Origin: an uncultured Kineosporia sp.
GTDB taxonomy: Bacteria > Actinomycetota > Actinomycetes > Actinomycetales > Kineosporiaceae
NCBI GenBank assembly: GCA_937859855.1
Contig: CALMAR010000376.1
Location: forward strand, 8,271 to 14,279
Length of the DNA stretch: 6,009 bases
Reading direction: 5' to 3'
This document shows positions 1 through 5,778 of the stretch, one piece after another (positions within the stretch are counted from its first letter, which is position 1; the number at the start of each line of letters is the position of its first letter). The notes under the pieces were generated by a model. That model saw only the letters and a list, made by a program, of their open reading frames with translations. It did no database searches and was not told the origin of the DNA. The position numbers were made by a program, and so were the translations under genes.

Positions 1-1
1 G

Positions 2-38
2 CGGGGGTCGGGGGCCGGGCGCCGGCCCCCCCCCCCCG
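2..38 (-). terminator. G/C-rich hairpin downstream of cysK (terminator-like)
   Basis: This is a near-perfect inverted repeat. GGGGGCCGG (10-18) pairs with CCGGCCCCC (22-30) around a 3-base loop (gcg). Beyond a 2x2 mismatch (8-9 against 31-32), GGGGG (3-7) pairs with CCCCC (33-37), and C2 pairs with G38. That gives about 15 base pairs, almost all G-C. It lies about 100 bases downstream of the cysK stop and could end cysK transcription as a hairpin terminator. There is no T-tract, which is common for actinobacterial hairpin terminators. Nothing else gene-like is visible in 1-139. Homopolymers of this kind can also be sequencing artefacts, so the base-exact structure is uncertain. Confidence 0.45.
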
Positions 39-41
39 TCG

Positions 42-65
42 CCCCCCCCCCCCCCCCCCCCCCCC
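42..65. repeat. 24-base poly-C homopolymer
   Basis: A run of 24 consecutive C residues follows a 12-base C run (26-37) after only GTCG. On the cysK coding strand these read as G24 then G12 just before the hairpin. A run this long is not expected by chance even in a G+C-rich genome. It is either a slippage-prone tract or a poly-G read artefact, and its exact length should not be trusted. Confidence 0.8.
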
Positions 66-139
66 GCCACCCAGTCGGCCATCACTCAGTCGCTTCCGTT
101 CGCCGTTCATCGGGGTTCGTGCGGTGAGGCTTGGAACCC

Positions 140-1066
140 TCAGTCCACCAGGTCCTTGAACAGAATGGTGGACAGGTACCGCTCACCGAACGACGGGATG
201 AACACCACGACGATCTTGCCATCGAACTCCGGGCGCTTGGAGATCTCGTTCGCAGCCCACAGCGCGGCACCCGAGGACAGCCCGACCAGCAGGCCCTCCT
301 GGGTGGCGGCCTTGCGGGCCCAGGCCACCGCGTCGTCCACCTCGGCGTCCAGCACCTCGTCGTAGATCTTGGTGTCGAGGATCTCCGGGATGAAGTTGGC
401 GCCGATGCCCTGCAGCGGATGCGGCCCCGGCGAACCACCGTTCAGGATCGGCGACAGCTTGGGCTCGACCGCGAACATCTTGACGTCCGGGTTGCGCTCT
501 TTCAGCACCTGCCCGACGCCGGTGATGGTGCCGCCGGTGCCGATGCCCGCGACCACGGCCGCGACCTGGCCGTCGGTGTCCTTCCAGATTTCTTCCGCGG
601 TCGTCCTGCGGTGGATCTCGGGGTTGGCCTCGTTCGCGAACTGGCGGACCAGGACGGCGCCCTCCTTCTCGCCGATCTCCTCGGCCCGGGCCACCGCTCC
701 CTTCATGCCCTCGCTGCCGGGGGTCAGCACGAGTTCGGCCCCGTAGGCGCGCAGAAGCGCCCGGCGTTCCTTGCTCATCGTCTCCGGCATGGTCAGCACC
801 AGCCGGTAGCCGCGCGCGGCCGCCACGAAAGCGAGGGCGATACCGGTGTTTCCGCTGGTCGCCTCGACAATGGTGCCGCCGGGCTTGAGCTCGCCCGCAG
901 CCTCCGCCGCGTCGATCATGGCAACCCCGATCCGGTCCTTCACGCTGCTGGCCGGGTTGTAGAACTCGAGCTTGGCCGCGATGATCGCGCCGCCCTCGTT
1001 GATCCGGTTCAGCCGGACGAGGGGCGTGTTGCCCACCAGCTGAGTCACATCGTCGTAGATCTGCAT
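140..1066 (-). CDS. cysK: Cysteine synthase A (O-acetylserine sulfhydrylase)
   Basis: A 308-residue cytoplasmic PLP enzyme that makes L-cysteine and acetate from O-acetyl-L-serine and sulfide, the last step of sulfur assimilation. The length is normal for CysK (about 310). The N-terminal [11 protein letters not shown] is characteristic of the family. The PLP Schiff-base lysine is K43 in [11 protein letters not shown]. The substrate-binding loop TSGNTG is at 70-75, the PLP-phosphate glycine loop GIGTGGT at 174-180, and the serine expected to contact the PLP ring nitrogen is in GLSSGAA (about S265). The C-terminal GERYLST motif is also typical. ATG 1066 is the only sensible start, because an in-frame TGA lies three codons upstream (1076-1078). 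A GGAGG lies upstream at 1082-1086 but with a long 15-base spacer. The gene follows the YjbQ-family gene on the same strand after 123 bases and may have its own promoter there. The K43 signature and the absence of an N-terminal heme-binding extension or C-terminal CBS domains argue against cystathionine beta-synthase. CysM is the closest alternative. Confidence 0.96.
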   Translation of the reverse strand: MQIYDDVTQLVGNTPLVRLNRINEGGAIIAAKLEFYNPASSVKDRIGVAMIDAAEAAGELKPGGTIVEATSGNTGIALAFVAAARGYRLVLTMPETMSKERRALLRAYGAELVLTPGSEGMKGAVARAEEIGEKEGAVLVRQFANEANPEIHRRTTAEEIWKDTDGQVAAVVAGIGTGGTITGVGQVLKERNPDVKMFAVEPKLSPILNGGSPGPHPLQGIGANFIPEILDTKIYDEVLDAEVDDAVAWARKAATQEGLLVGLSSGAALWAANEISKRPEFDGKIVVVFIPSFGERYLSTILFKDLVD

Positions 1067-1081
1067 CTCTGCAGTTCACCG

Positions 1082-1086
1082 CCTCC
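1082..1086 (-). promoter_or_regulatory. Shine-Dalgarno-like GGAGG upstream of cysK, unusually far
   Basis: On the minus strand GGAGG lies 15 bases before the cysK ATG, longer than the usual 5-9. The closer purine stretch GCAGAG directly abuts the ATG. Because an in-frame TGA at 1076-1078 blocks any earlier start, the ATG stands, and initiation may be weak or depend on mRNA structure. Confidence 0.4.
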
Positions 1087-1097
1087 GGGAAATCTTC

Positions 1098-1122
1098 AGT
1101 CTTACGATCGAGAAGCAGAATA
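1098..1122 (-). promoter_or_regulatory. Candidate cysK promoter in an AT-rich patch
   Basis: Within the 123-base yjbQ-cysK gap, about 1091-1125 is clearly richer in A/T than its surroundings. On the minus strand it holds TATTCT (1122-1117), a plausible -10 element (fits TAnnnT), and TAAGACT (1104-1098). No good -35 hexamer is visible at the right distance. A start just downstream of TATTCT would give a leader of roughly 45 bases. This is a guess from composition and a single hexamer. Confidence 0.22.
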
Positions 1123-1189
1123 TCTCGCCAGGCCATCCTGCCTCGGCGCGGTGGTTGCCTCTCAACGCCCACCTGGTCTCCCGGTCCGG

Positions 1190-1591
1190 TCAGCCGGGCA
1201 GGAAGGACAGCCGGACCGTGCGGACCGGGTTGTCGGCGTTGCTGTCGATCAGCACCACGCTCTGCCACGTGCCCAGCGCCATCTGGCCAGCCAGCACCGG
1301 AATGCTGATCGACGGGCTGATGAACGCGGGGAGCAGGTGGTCTCGGCCGTGGCCCTTGCTGCCGTGCCGGTGCCGGTAGATGTCCTGCACCGGCAGCAGC
1401 CTTTCCAGTGCGCCAGCCAGATCGAGCTCACTGCCCGAACCGGTCTCCATCAGCGCGACTCCAGCGGTGGCGTGCGGGACGAACACGTTCAGCAGCCCGT
1501 CTCCTCGTCCGGCGCAGAACCGGGCGCCGTCCTGAGTCAGATCGGTGACCAGGGTGCTGCCCGAGCGAATGGTCAGTTCCGTGGTGTCCAT
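1190..1591 (-). CDS. YjbQ-family (UPF0047) secondary thiamine-phosphate synthase-like protein
   Basis: A 133-residue soluble cytoplasmic protein of the usual family length (about 130-140). Family hallmarks are visible in order: NVFVPHATAGVALMETG (35-51), matching the conserved PHTTA(G) block with its histidine H40; YRHRHGSKGHGRDHLLPAFISPS (72-94), the His-rich segment; and IPVLAGQMALGTWQSVVLID (97-116), matching the very conserved IPv..G.l.LGTWQ.i signature. Members of the family have been reported to have weak thiamine-phosphate synthase activity, but the physiological role is not settled. I infer only family membership. The frame stays open far upstream. ATG 1591 is chosen because the family alignment begins there and GAAAGGA lies 7 bases upstream. 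It is transcribed divergently from the amylosucrase-type gene and is co-directional with cysK. Confidence 0.9.
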   Translation of the reverse strand: MDTTELTIRSGSTLVTDLTQDGARFCAGRGDGLLNVFVPHATAGVALMETGSGSELDLAGALERLLPVQDIYRHRHGSKGHGRDHLLPAFISPSISIPVLAGQMALGTWQSVVLIDSNADNPVRTVRLSFLPG

Positions 1592-1598
1592 GCCCCGA

Positions 1599-1605
1599 TC
1601 CTTTC
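1599..1605 (-). promoter_or_regulatory. Ribosome binding site fixing the yjbQ start
   Basis: On the minus strand GAAAGGA is followed by 7 bases and ATG (1591-1589). This is the only good Shine-Dalgarno near the domain start, and it supports the 133-residue protein over longer versions of the same open frame. Confidence 0.65.
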
Positions 1606-1641
1606 GCGGTCCGGCCCGGACTCGAAGCCGAGATGCCGATA

Positions 1642-1662
1642 CCGCCCTGCGGCCCAGGGCGG
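1642..1662. promoter_or_regulatory. Inverted repeat in the divergent spacer (operator or hairpin)
   Basis: CCGCCCTG (1642-1649) and CAGGGCGG (1655-1662) are perfect 8-base inverted arms around cggcc. An alternative partner exists: TACCGCC (1640-1646) is complementary to GGCGGTA (1668-1674), so two mutually exclusive foldings are possible in RNA. It sits between two divergent genes (starts 1591 and 1700), where a regulator operator or 5'-UTR structure would be expected. No known operator consensus was recognised. Confidence 0.4.
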
Positions 1663-1674
1663 ATGACGGCGGTA

Positions 1675-1687
1675 GCCCGATTCGGGC
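1675..1687. promoter_or_regulatory. 13-base palindrome upstream of the amylosucrase gene
   Basis: GCCCGA (1675-1680), a central T (1681) and TCGGGC (1682-1687) form a perfect palindrome about one helical turn long, the shape of a dimeric repressor site. It abuts a second dyad, CCTGC (1687-1691), ttg, GCAGG (1695-1699), which ends directly at ATG 1700. Their position suits control of the GH13 gene, but the regulator is unknown. Confidence 0.38.
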
Positions 1688-1699
1688 CTGCTTGGCAGG

Positions 1700-3754
1700 A
1701 TGTCCGGATGGGCAGCGCAATTGGCCGGGCGGCCGGGCGATGGCATGGCTGAATCGCAGCCCGCCCGGCGCGCACGAGCACAAGCCGTTTTCGAAAGGCT
1801 GCGCTCCCGGTTCGGCGCCGAGGCGCAACGGCGGCTCGACCCGATGGAGGCGGTGGCCTTCGTCGCCCGGGTGGAGCACAACCTGCTCGACATCTACGAG
1901 CCGCTGGATGTGCTCTACGGCGGCGAGCACGACACCGCGGAGCTGTTCGAACGCCTGGTGCTGATGTCGCTGGATAGCGCGGCCGCCCGGCCCGGCGAAC
2001 TGCGCTGGCTGGACCGGCGGCGGGAGATCGATCCCGGCTGGTACCAGCGGGCCCGCAATCTCGGATACGTCTGCTACGTCGACCGGTTCAGCGGAACCCT
2101 GGACAAGCTGCCGGAGCGGCTGGACTACCTGGCCGAACTCGGGATCACCTATCTGCATCTGATGCCTCTGCTCAAGCCGCGCGAGGGTGAGAATGACGGC
2201 GGCTACGCCGTTGCCGACTATCAGGCCGTCGATCCCCGGCTGGGCACGATCGAGGATCTGGAGAACGTCGCGACCGCACTCCGGCAGCGGGGCATCAGCC
2301 TGTGTGTCGACCTGGTGGTGAATCACACCGCTCGCGAACATGATTGGGCCCGCGGCTGGCTGGCCGATGACCCGCGGTACCGGGACTTCTACACCGCTTT
2401 TCCGGACCGGGACATGCCGGACGCTTACGAGGCGACGATCGCCGAGGTGTTCCCGGATCGGGCGCCCGGGTCGTTCACCTGGTTCGGCGAGGCTAATGCT
2501 GGTGCGGGTGGTTGGGTCTGGACCACGTTCTGGTCGTATCAATGGGATCTGAACTGGGCCAACCCGGGCGTTTTCGCGGCCATGCTGGCCACCATCGGCC
2601 AGCTGGCCAATCGCGGCGTGGAGATCATCCGGCTGGATGCTGTCCCATTCATGTGGAAGCGGCTGGGCACCAGCTGCCTGAACCAGCCGGAGGTGCACAC
2701 CCTGGTGCAGGCCCTGCACGCCTTGACGAAACTCAGTGCGCCAGCAGTCGTCTTCAAAGCCGAGGCGATCGTCGCGCCGGATGACCTGGTGCCGTATCTG
2801 GGGGGCCACGACCGCTTCCGGCCGGAGTGCGAGCTGGCCTACCACAACCAGCTGATGGTGATGCTCTGGAGTTCGCTGGCCACCCGCGAGGCGGGCCTGG
2901 CCAACCAATCGCTTCGCCGGATGCGGGCGATTCCCCGGGAGGCGTCATGGGTGACGTACGTCCGCTGTCATGATGACATCGGCTGGGCGGTTTCTGATCA
3001 GGACGCTGCCGCCGTGGGCTGGGATGCGTTCCAGCACAGGCGCTTCCTCAATGATTTCTTCTCCGGGCGGTTCGCTGGCTCATACGCACGAGGGGCCCGC
3101 TTCCAGGAGAACCCGGTGACCGGTGATGCCCGGATCAGCGGCAGTGCGGCCTCGCTGTGCGGGGTGGAGGCCGCGCTGGACGCCGGTGATCCGCACGCAT
3201 TGGAGCTGGCGATCCGGCGGCTGGTGTTGCTGCACGCCGTGACCTACGGCTTCGGTGGGATTCCGTTGCTGTACATGGGGGATGAGCTGGCCCTGCGCAA
3301 TGACTACAGCTTCCTGGCCAACCCGGCACTGGCCGACGACAACCGCTGGATGCACCGCCCGCAGATGGATTGGGACGCCGCTGAGCGCCGCAATGAGCCA
3401 GACTCATTGGAGGGCAAGGTCTTTGGCTGGATCCGCAGGCTGGCGGCGGCCCGGCGGGAGACCCTCGCACTGCGCACCGGCGGCGAGACCGGCCTCCTCG
3501 ACCTGGGCGACCGCCGGATTCTGGCCTGGCGCAGGCGCCATCCCCGCAGCGGGATCTTCCTCGGCCTGGCCAATTTCAGCGAGACCGACGTCTGGATCGA
3601 ACCGGCCCGGTTGCGCCGCGAGGCCTGGACCGGGCCGGATGCCGCGCTGGACACCATCATGGCTTCGGACTGGCTGCCCAACCTGCCGTCGCCGGAAGCG
3701 GCCGACTGGTATCGGGTTCCCGGGCTCGGCTTCACCTGGCTTGCCCAAGCATGA
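1700..3754 (+). CDS. GH13 amylosucrase-type enzyme (sucrose glucosyltransferase/hydrolase)
   Basis: A 684-residue, probably cytoplasmic enzyme (no signal peptide) of the amylosucrase branch of family GH13. Amylosucrase transfers glucose from sucrose onto alpha-1,4-glucan and releases fructose. An all-helical N-terminal domain (about 20-115) precedes the (beta/alpha)8 barrel. Within the barrel are DLVVNH (204-209), RLDA with nucleophile D313, KAEA with acid/base E355, and RCHDDIGW with H424/D425. Amylosucrase-specific features are ENDGGY (D166, Y169) and ADDNRWMHRP (R549). By recall of the Neisseria polysaccharea enzyme these match the D144-R509 salt bridge that closes the sucrose pocket. YLHLMPL, VWTTFWSYQWDLN and FKAEAIV also match that enzyme closely. 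A beta-sandwich C-terminal domain follows (about 590-684). Sucrose hydrolases share these residues, so transferase and hydrolase cannot be separated here. The start is uncertain: ATG 1700 has GGCAGG directly abutting it, and M16 (ATG 1745) lacks a clear ribosome site. The gene is convergent with sugar permease genes. Confidence 0.9.
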   Translation: MSGWAAQLAGRPGDGMAESQPARRARAQAVFERLRSRFGAEAQRRLDPMEAVAFVARVEHNLLDIYEPLDVLYGGEHDTAELFERLVLMSLDSAAARPGELRWLDRRREIDPGWYQRARNLGYVCYVDRFSGTLDKLPERLDYLAELGITYLHLMPLLKPREGENDGGYAVADYQAVDPRLGTIEDLENVATALRQRGISLCVDLVVNHTAREHDWARGWLADDPRYRDFYTAFPDRDMPDAYEATIAEVFPDRAPGSFTWFGEANAGAGGWVWTTFWSYQWDLNWANPGVFAAMLATIGQLANRGVEIIRLDAVPFMWKRLGTSCLNQPEVHTLVQALHALTKLSAPAVVFKAEAIVAPDDLVPYLGGHDRFRPECELAYHNQLMVMLWSSLATREAGLANQSLRRMRAIPREASWVTYVRCHDDIGWAVSDQDAAAVGWDAFQHRRFLNDFFSGRFAGSYARGARFQENPVTGDARISGSAASLCGVEAALDAGDPHALELAIRRLVLLHAVTYGFGGIPLLYMGDELALRNDYSFLANPALADDNRWMHRPQMDWDAAERRNEPDSLEGKVFGWIRRLAAARRETLALRTGGETGLLDLGDRRILAWRRRHPRSGIFLGLANFSETDVWIEPARLRREAWTGPDAALDTIMASDWLPNLPSPEAADWYRVPGLGFTWLAQA

Positions 3755-3756
3755 GT

Positions 3757-3805
3757 GCGGCGGGGGGGGGGGGGCTGTTAACGAACCCCCCCCCCCCCCC
3801 GCCGC
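3757..3805. terminator. Bidirectional G/C stem-loop between convergent genes
   Basis: GCGGC plus 13 G (3757-3774), an 11-base loop ctgttaacgaa (3775-3785), then 15 C plus GCCGC (3786-3805). The arms are complementary for 18 base pairs with two extra C. The stem begins 2 bases after the amylosucrase stop (3754) and lies 36 bases beyond the SugB-like stop (3842), so it could terminate transcription from both sides. There is no T-tract. The loop holds the palindrome GTTAAC. The GCGGC/GCCGC flanks being complementary beyond the homopolymers favours a real hairpin, but run lengths are unreliable. Confidence 0.6.
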
Positions 3806-3841
3806 GGTCTAGTCAGGCCAGAGCCACACCAGGACCCAGGT

Positions 3842-4744
3842 TCAGCCCTTGACCCCGCCAGCGGTCAAGCCGCTGACGATCCGGCGCTGGAACAACAGCA
3901 CCACGAGCACCAGAGGCAGGGTCACGACCACACCAGCAGCCATCGTCTGGGTGTAGGGAACGATGTGCGGCCCAGCGGTGAAGTTGGCGATCGCCACCGT
4001 CGACGGGGCGACCTTGTTGTTGCCGTTGGACAGCACGCTGGAGAGCAGGTACTCGTTCCAGGAGGCCAGGAACACCAGGATCGAGGTGGTGAACATGGCC
4101 GGCGCCGCCAGCGGCAGGATGACCTTGCGGAACGCCTGGCCGGGAGTACACCCGTCAACCCGGGCCGCCTCCTCCAGTTCCCACGGCATGTCCGCGAAGA
4201 AGCTGGTCAACGTGTAGACCGCCAGCGGGATCGCGAACGAGATCTGCGGCAGGATCAATGCCTGGTAGGTGCCGAGCCAGTGGAAGCCGCTGAACAGCTG
4301 GAACAGCGGGGTCAGGATCGCCACGCCGGGGAACATGCTGGCGCCCAGAATGGCCGCAAGCACGAAACCCTTTCCGCGGAATACCAGCCGGGCCAGTGCG
4401 TACCCGGCGAACACCCCGATCAGCATGGCCATCGCGGTGACGATGGCGCCGATGAACAGGCTGTTGATCAGCGAACGTCCGAAGGTGTTGTTCGTGGTAT
4501 CGAACGCGTAGGAGAAGTTCGAGAACGAGGTGTGCACGAACCACGGCGTGGTATCGAACGTGTAGGCCGGATCGCGGAAGGCCAGCACCAGCATCCAGTA
4601 GAACGGCAGCAGGCACCAGAAGAAGATCAGTGCGATAACCGCGCCAGTGGCGATGTTGCCGAGATTGAGCCGCTTGGACGGGTGGTCCACTTCCGCAGTC
4701 GCAATGTGCTTTTCCGCCGTGGCCTGGTCAACGGTGGTTGCCAT
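3842..4744 (-). CDS. Carbohydrate ABC transporter permease, SugB/MalG-like
   Basis: A 300-residue integral membrane protein of the MalG/SugB permease family, half of the channel of a binding-protein-dependent sugar importer. A hydrophilic N-terminus (1-30) is followed by about six membrane segments (roughly 31-55, 93-120, 127-150, 159-184, 212-232, 264-286). The EAA loop that docks on the ATPase is EEAARVDGCTPGQAFRKVILPLAAP (191-215 as motif region; key E191, A193, D197, G198, P211). VAIANFTAG (250-258) and the C-terminal FQRRIVSGLTAGGVKG closely match mycobacterial SugB as I recall it. ATG 4744 lies 2 bases after the TAG of the upstream permease gene, so the two are probably translationally coupled, with GGGGGTG inside the upstream gene as a weak ribosome site. 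No ATPase gene follows. The substrate is likely trehalose, maltose or a related alpha-glucoside; sucrose is possible given the neighbouring amylosucrase-type gene. Confidence 0.93.
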   Translation of the reverse strand: MATTVDQATAEKHIATAEVDHPSKRLNLGNIATGAVIALIFFWCLLPFYWMLVLAFRDPAYTFDTTPWFVHTSFSNFSYAFDTTNNTFGRSLINSLFIGAIVTAMAMLIGVFAGYALARLVFRGKGFVLAAILGASMFPGVAILTPLFQLFSGFHWLGTYQALILPQISFAIPLAVYTLTSFFADMPWELEEAARVDGCTPGQAFRKVILPLAAPAMFTTSILVFLASWNEYLLSSVLSNGNNKVAPSTVAIANFTAGPHIVPYTQTMAAGVVVTLPLVLVVLLFQRRIVSGLTAGGVKG

Positions 4745-4746
4745 GT

Positions 4747-5778
4747 CTACCGCACCCCCGATGCCTGAGCGCCGATGATATTCGCATTGAACAGCCTCAC
4801 CATCAGGAAAGCGATAGCGAAGATGAAGACGAAGCTGATGGTGGACAGCGCGGACGCGGTGTTGATTCCGGTCTGAATCTGACTGACCACCAGAATCGAG
4901 ATCGTCGCCGTGCCGTTGGCGCCACCGGTGAGGATCTTCGGCAGGTCGTACATCCGTAGCACGTCGAGGGTGCGGAAGATCACCGCGACGGCCAGAGCCG
5001 GCTTGACCAGCGGAACAGTGATCAGCCGGAATCGTTGCCAGGCGGAGGCCCCGTCGATCTTGCCCGCCTCGTAGATCTCGGCGCTGATTCCTTGCAGACC
5101 GGCCAGGATCAGCAGAGCGATGAACGGAGTGGTCTTCCAGACATCCGCGATGATGACCGCGCTCCGGGCCGGCCACTCCGACGAGGTCCAGGCGAAATGT
5201 GTTCCCAGTACATGGTTCAGCACGCCTTGGGGATCGAAGACCACGGTCCAGAGCTTGGAGGTGACGGCGGTCGGGATCGCCCACGGGACCAGGATCGCGA
5301 CCCGGACAAGGGCCCGGCCGGTGAAGGCCCGGTTCATCATCAGGGCGAAACCCATGCCGATCGCGGTCTCGAAGATCACCGTGATCACCGTGAAGAACAG
5401 GGTCACGAAGATCGCGGCATAGAACTGCGAGCCCAGTGTGCCCTCGGGGCACTTGGCGCTCCCGCCGCCCACGGTCGGGCACCGCTCGAGCAGCCAGTGT
5501 GTGTAGTTGGTGACGCCGTTCCAGGCGCCGCCGGTGTTGAAGGTTCCGGTGGATGGATCAAGACCTGGGTCGGTGAGGAAGGACGCGTAGATCGCTTTCA
5601 GAACGGGATAGCCGACGATCAGTGTCAGCAGCGCCAGCGAGGGTCCGAGCAGCAACCAAGCTGTCCGCGACTCGCTGGGATTAATCTTGGAGCCTTCCGA
5701 TCCCCCTCTTCGGCGCCCTTTCTGGCCCTTCTCAGCTTTTACCGCGTCCGTTGCGATGGGCTCGCCGGTGATGCTCAT
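4747..5778 (-). CDS. Carbohydrate ABC transporter permease, SugA/MalF-like
   Basis: A 343-residue integral membrane permease, the partner of the SugB-like protein. The first 38 residues are hydrophilic and very basic (KGQKGRRRGG), so cytoplasmic by the positive-inside rule. About six membrane segments follow (roughly 39-61, 118-142, 157-180, 205-228, 258-278, 311-331). The EAA loop is YEAGKIDGASAWQRFRLITV (236-255) followed by PLVKP. The stretch ADVWKTTPFIALLILAGL (211-228) and FRTLDVLRMYD plus ILTGGANGT (268-290) match mycobacterial SugA as I recall it. The external loop between segments 1 and 2 (about 62-117) is longer than in SugA and carries two cysteines, C100 and C110. ATG 5778 is supported by AAGGAG 5 bases upstream. 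In mycobacteria the solute-binding lipoprotein gene lpqY sits directly upstream; here a broken biotinyl domain does, so the binding protein must be elsewhere. Confidence 0.93.
   Translation of the reverse strand: MSITGEPIATDAVKAEKGQKGRRRGGSEGSKINPSESRTAWLLLGPSLALLTLIVGYPVLKAIYASFLTDPGLDPSTGTFNTGGAWNGVTNYTHWLLERCPTVGGGSAKCPEGTLGSQFYAAIFVTLFFTVITVIFETAIGMGFALMMNRAFTGRALVRVAILVPWAIPTAVTSKLWTVVFDPQGVLNHVLGTHFAWTSSEWPARSAVIIADVWKTTPFIALLILAGLQGISAEIYEAGKIDGASAWQRFRLITVPLVKPALAVAVIFRTLDVLRMYDLPKILTGGANGTATISILVVSQIQTGINTASALSTISFVFIFAIAFLMVRLFNANIIGAQASGVR

Noticed and set aside
1067..1135. Possible small leader peptide starting MAWRDILLLD before cysK, as a cysteine-responsive attenuator
   Set aside because: It has no cysteine-codon cluster, runs out of frame deep into cysK without a stop, and has no good ribosome site.
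1150..1173. GGTGG/CCACC inverted repeat between yjbQ and cysK as a terminator
   Set aside because: Only a 5-base stem with a long interior and an asymmetric bulge; too weak for the base composition.
131..1666. Long plus-strand open frame opposite cysK and the YjbQ-family gene
   Set aside because: It is the antisense shadow of two well-recognised genes in a high-GC sequence; its translation is Arg/Gly/Pro/His rich with no recognisable domain.
1592..2908. Upstream extension of the YjbQ-family frame across the minus strand of the amylosucrase-type gene
   Set aside because: The extension has no family similarity and runs antisense to a clear GH13 gene; the good ribosome site and the domain start both point to ATG 1591.
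3965..4768. Plus-strand open frame opposite the SugB-like permease gene
   Set aside because: Shadow frame with Gln/Arg/Glu-rich translation and no domain; the opposite strand encodes a clear membrane permease.
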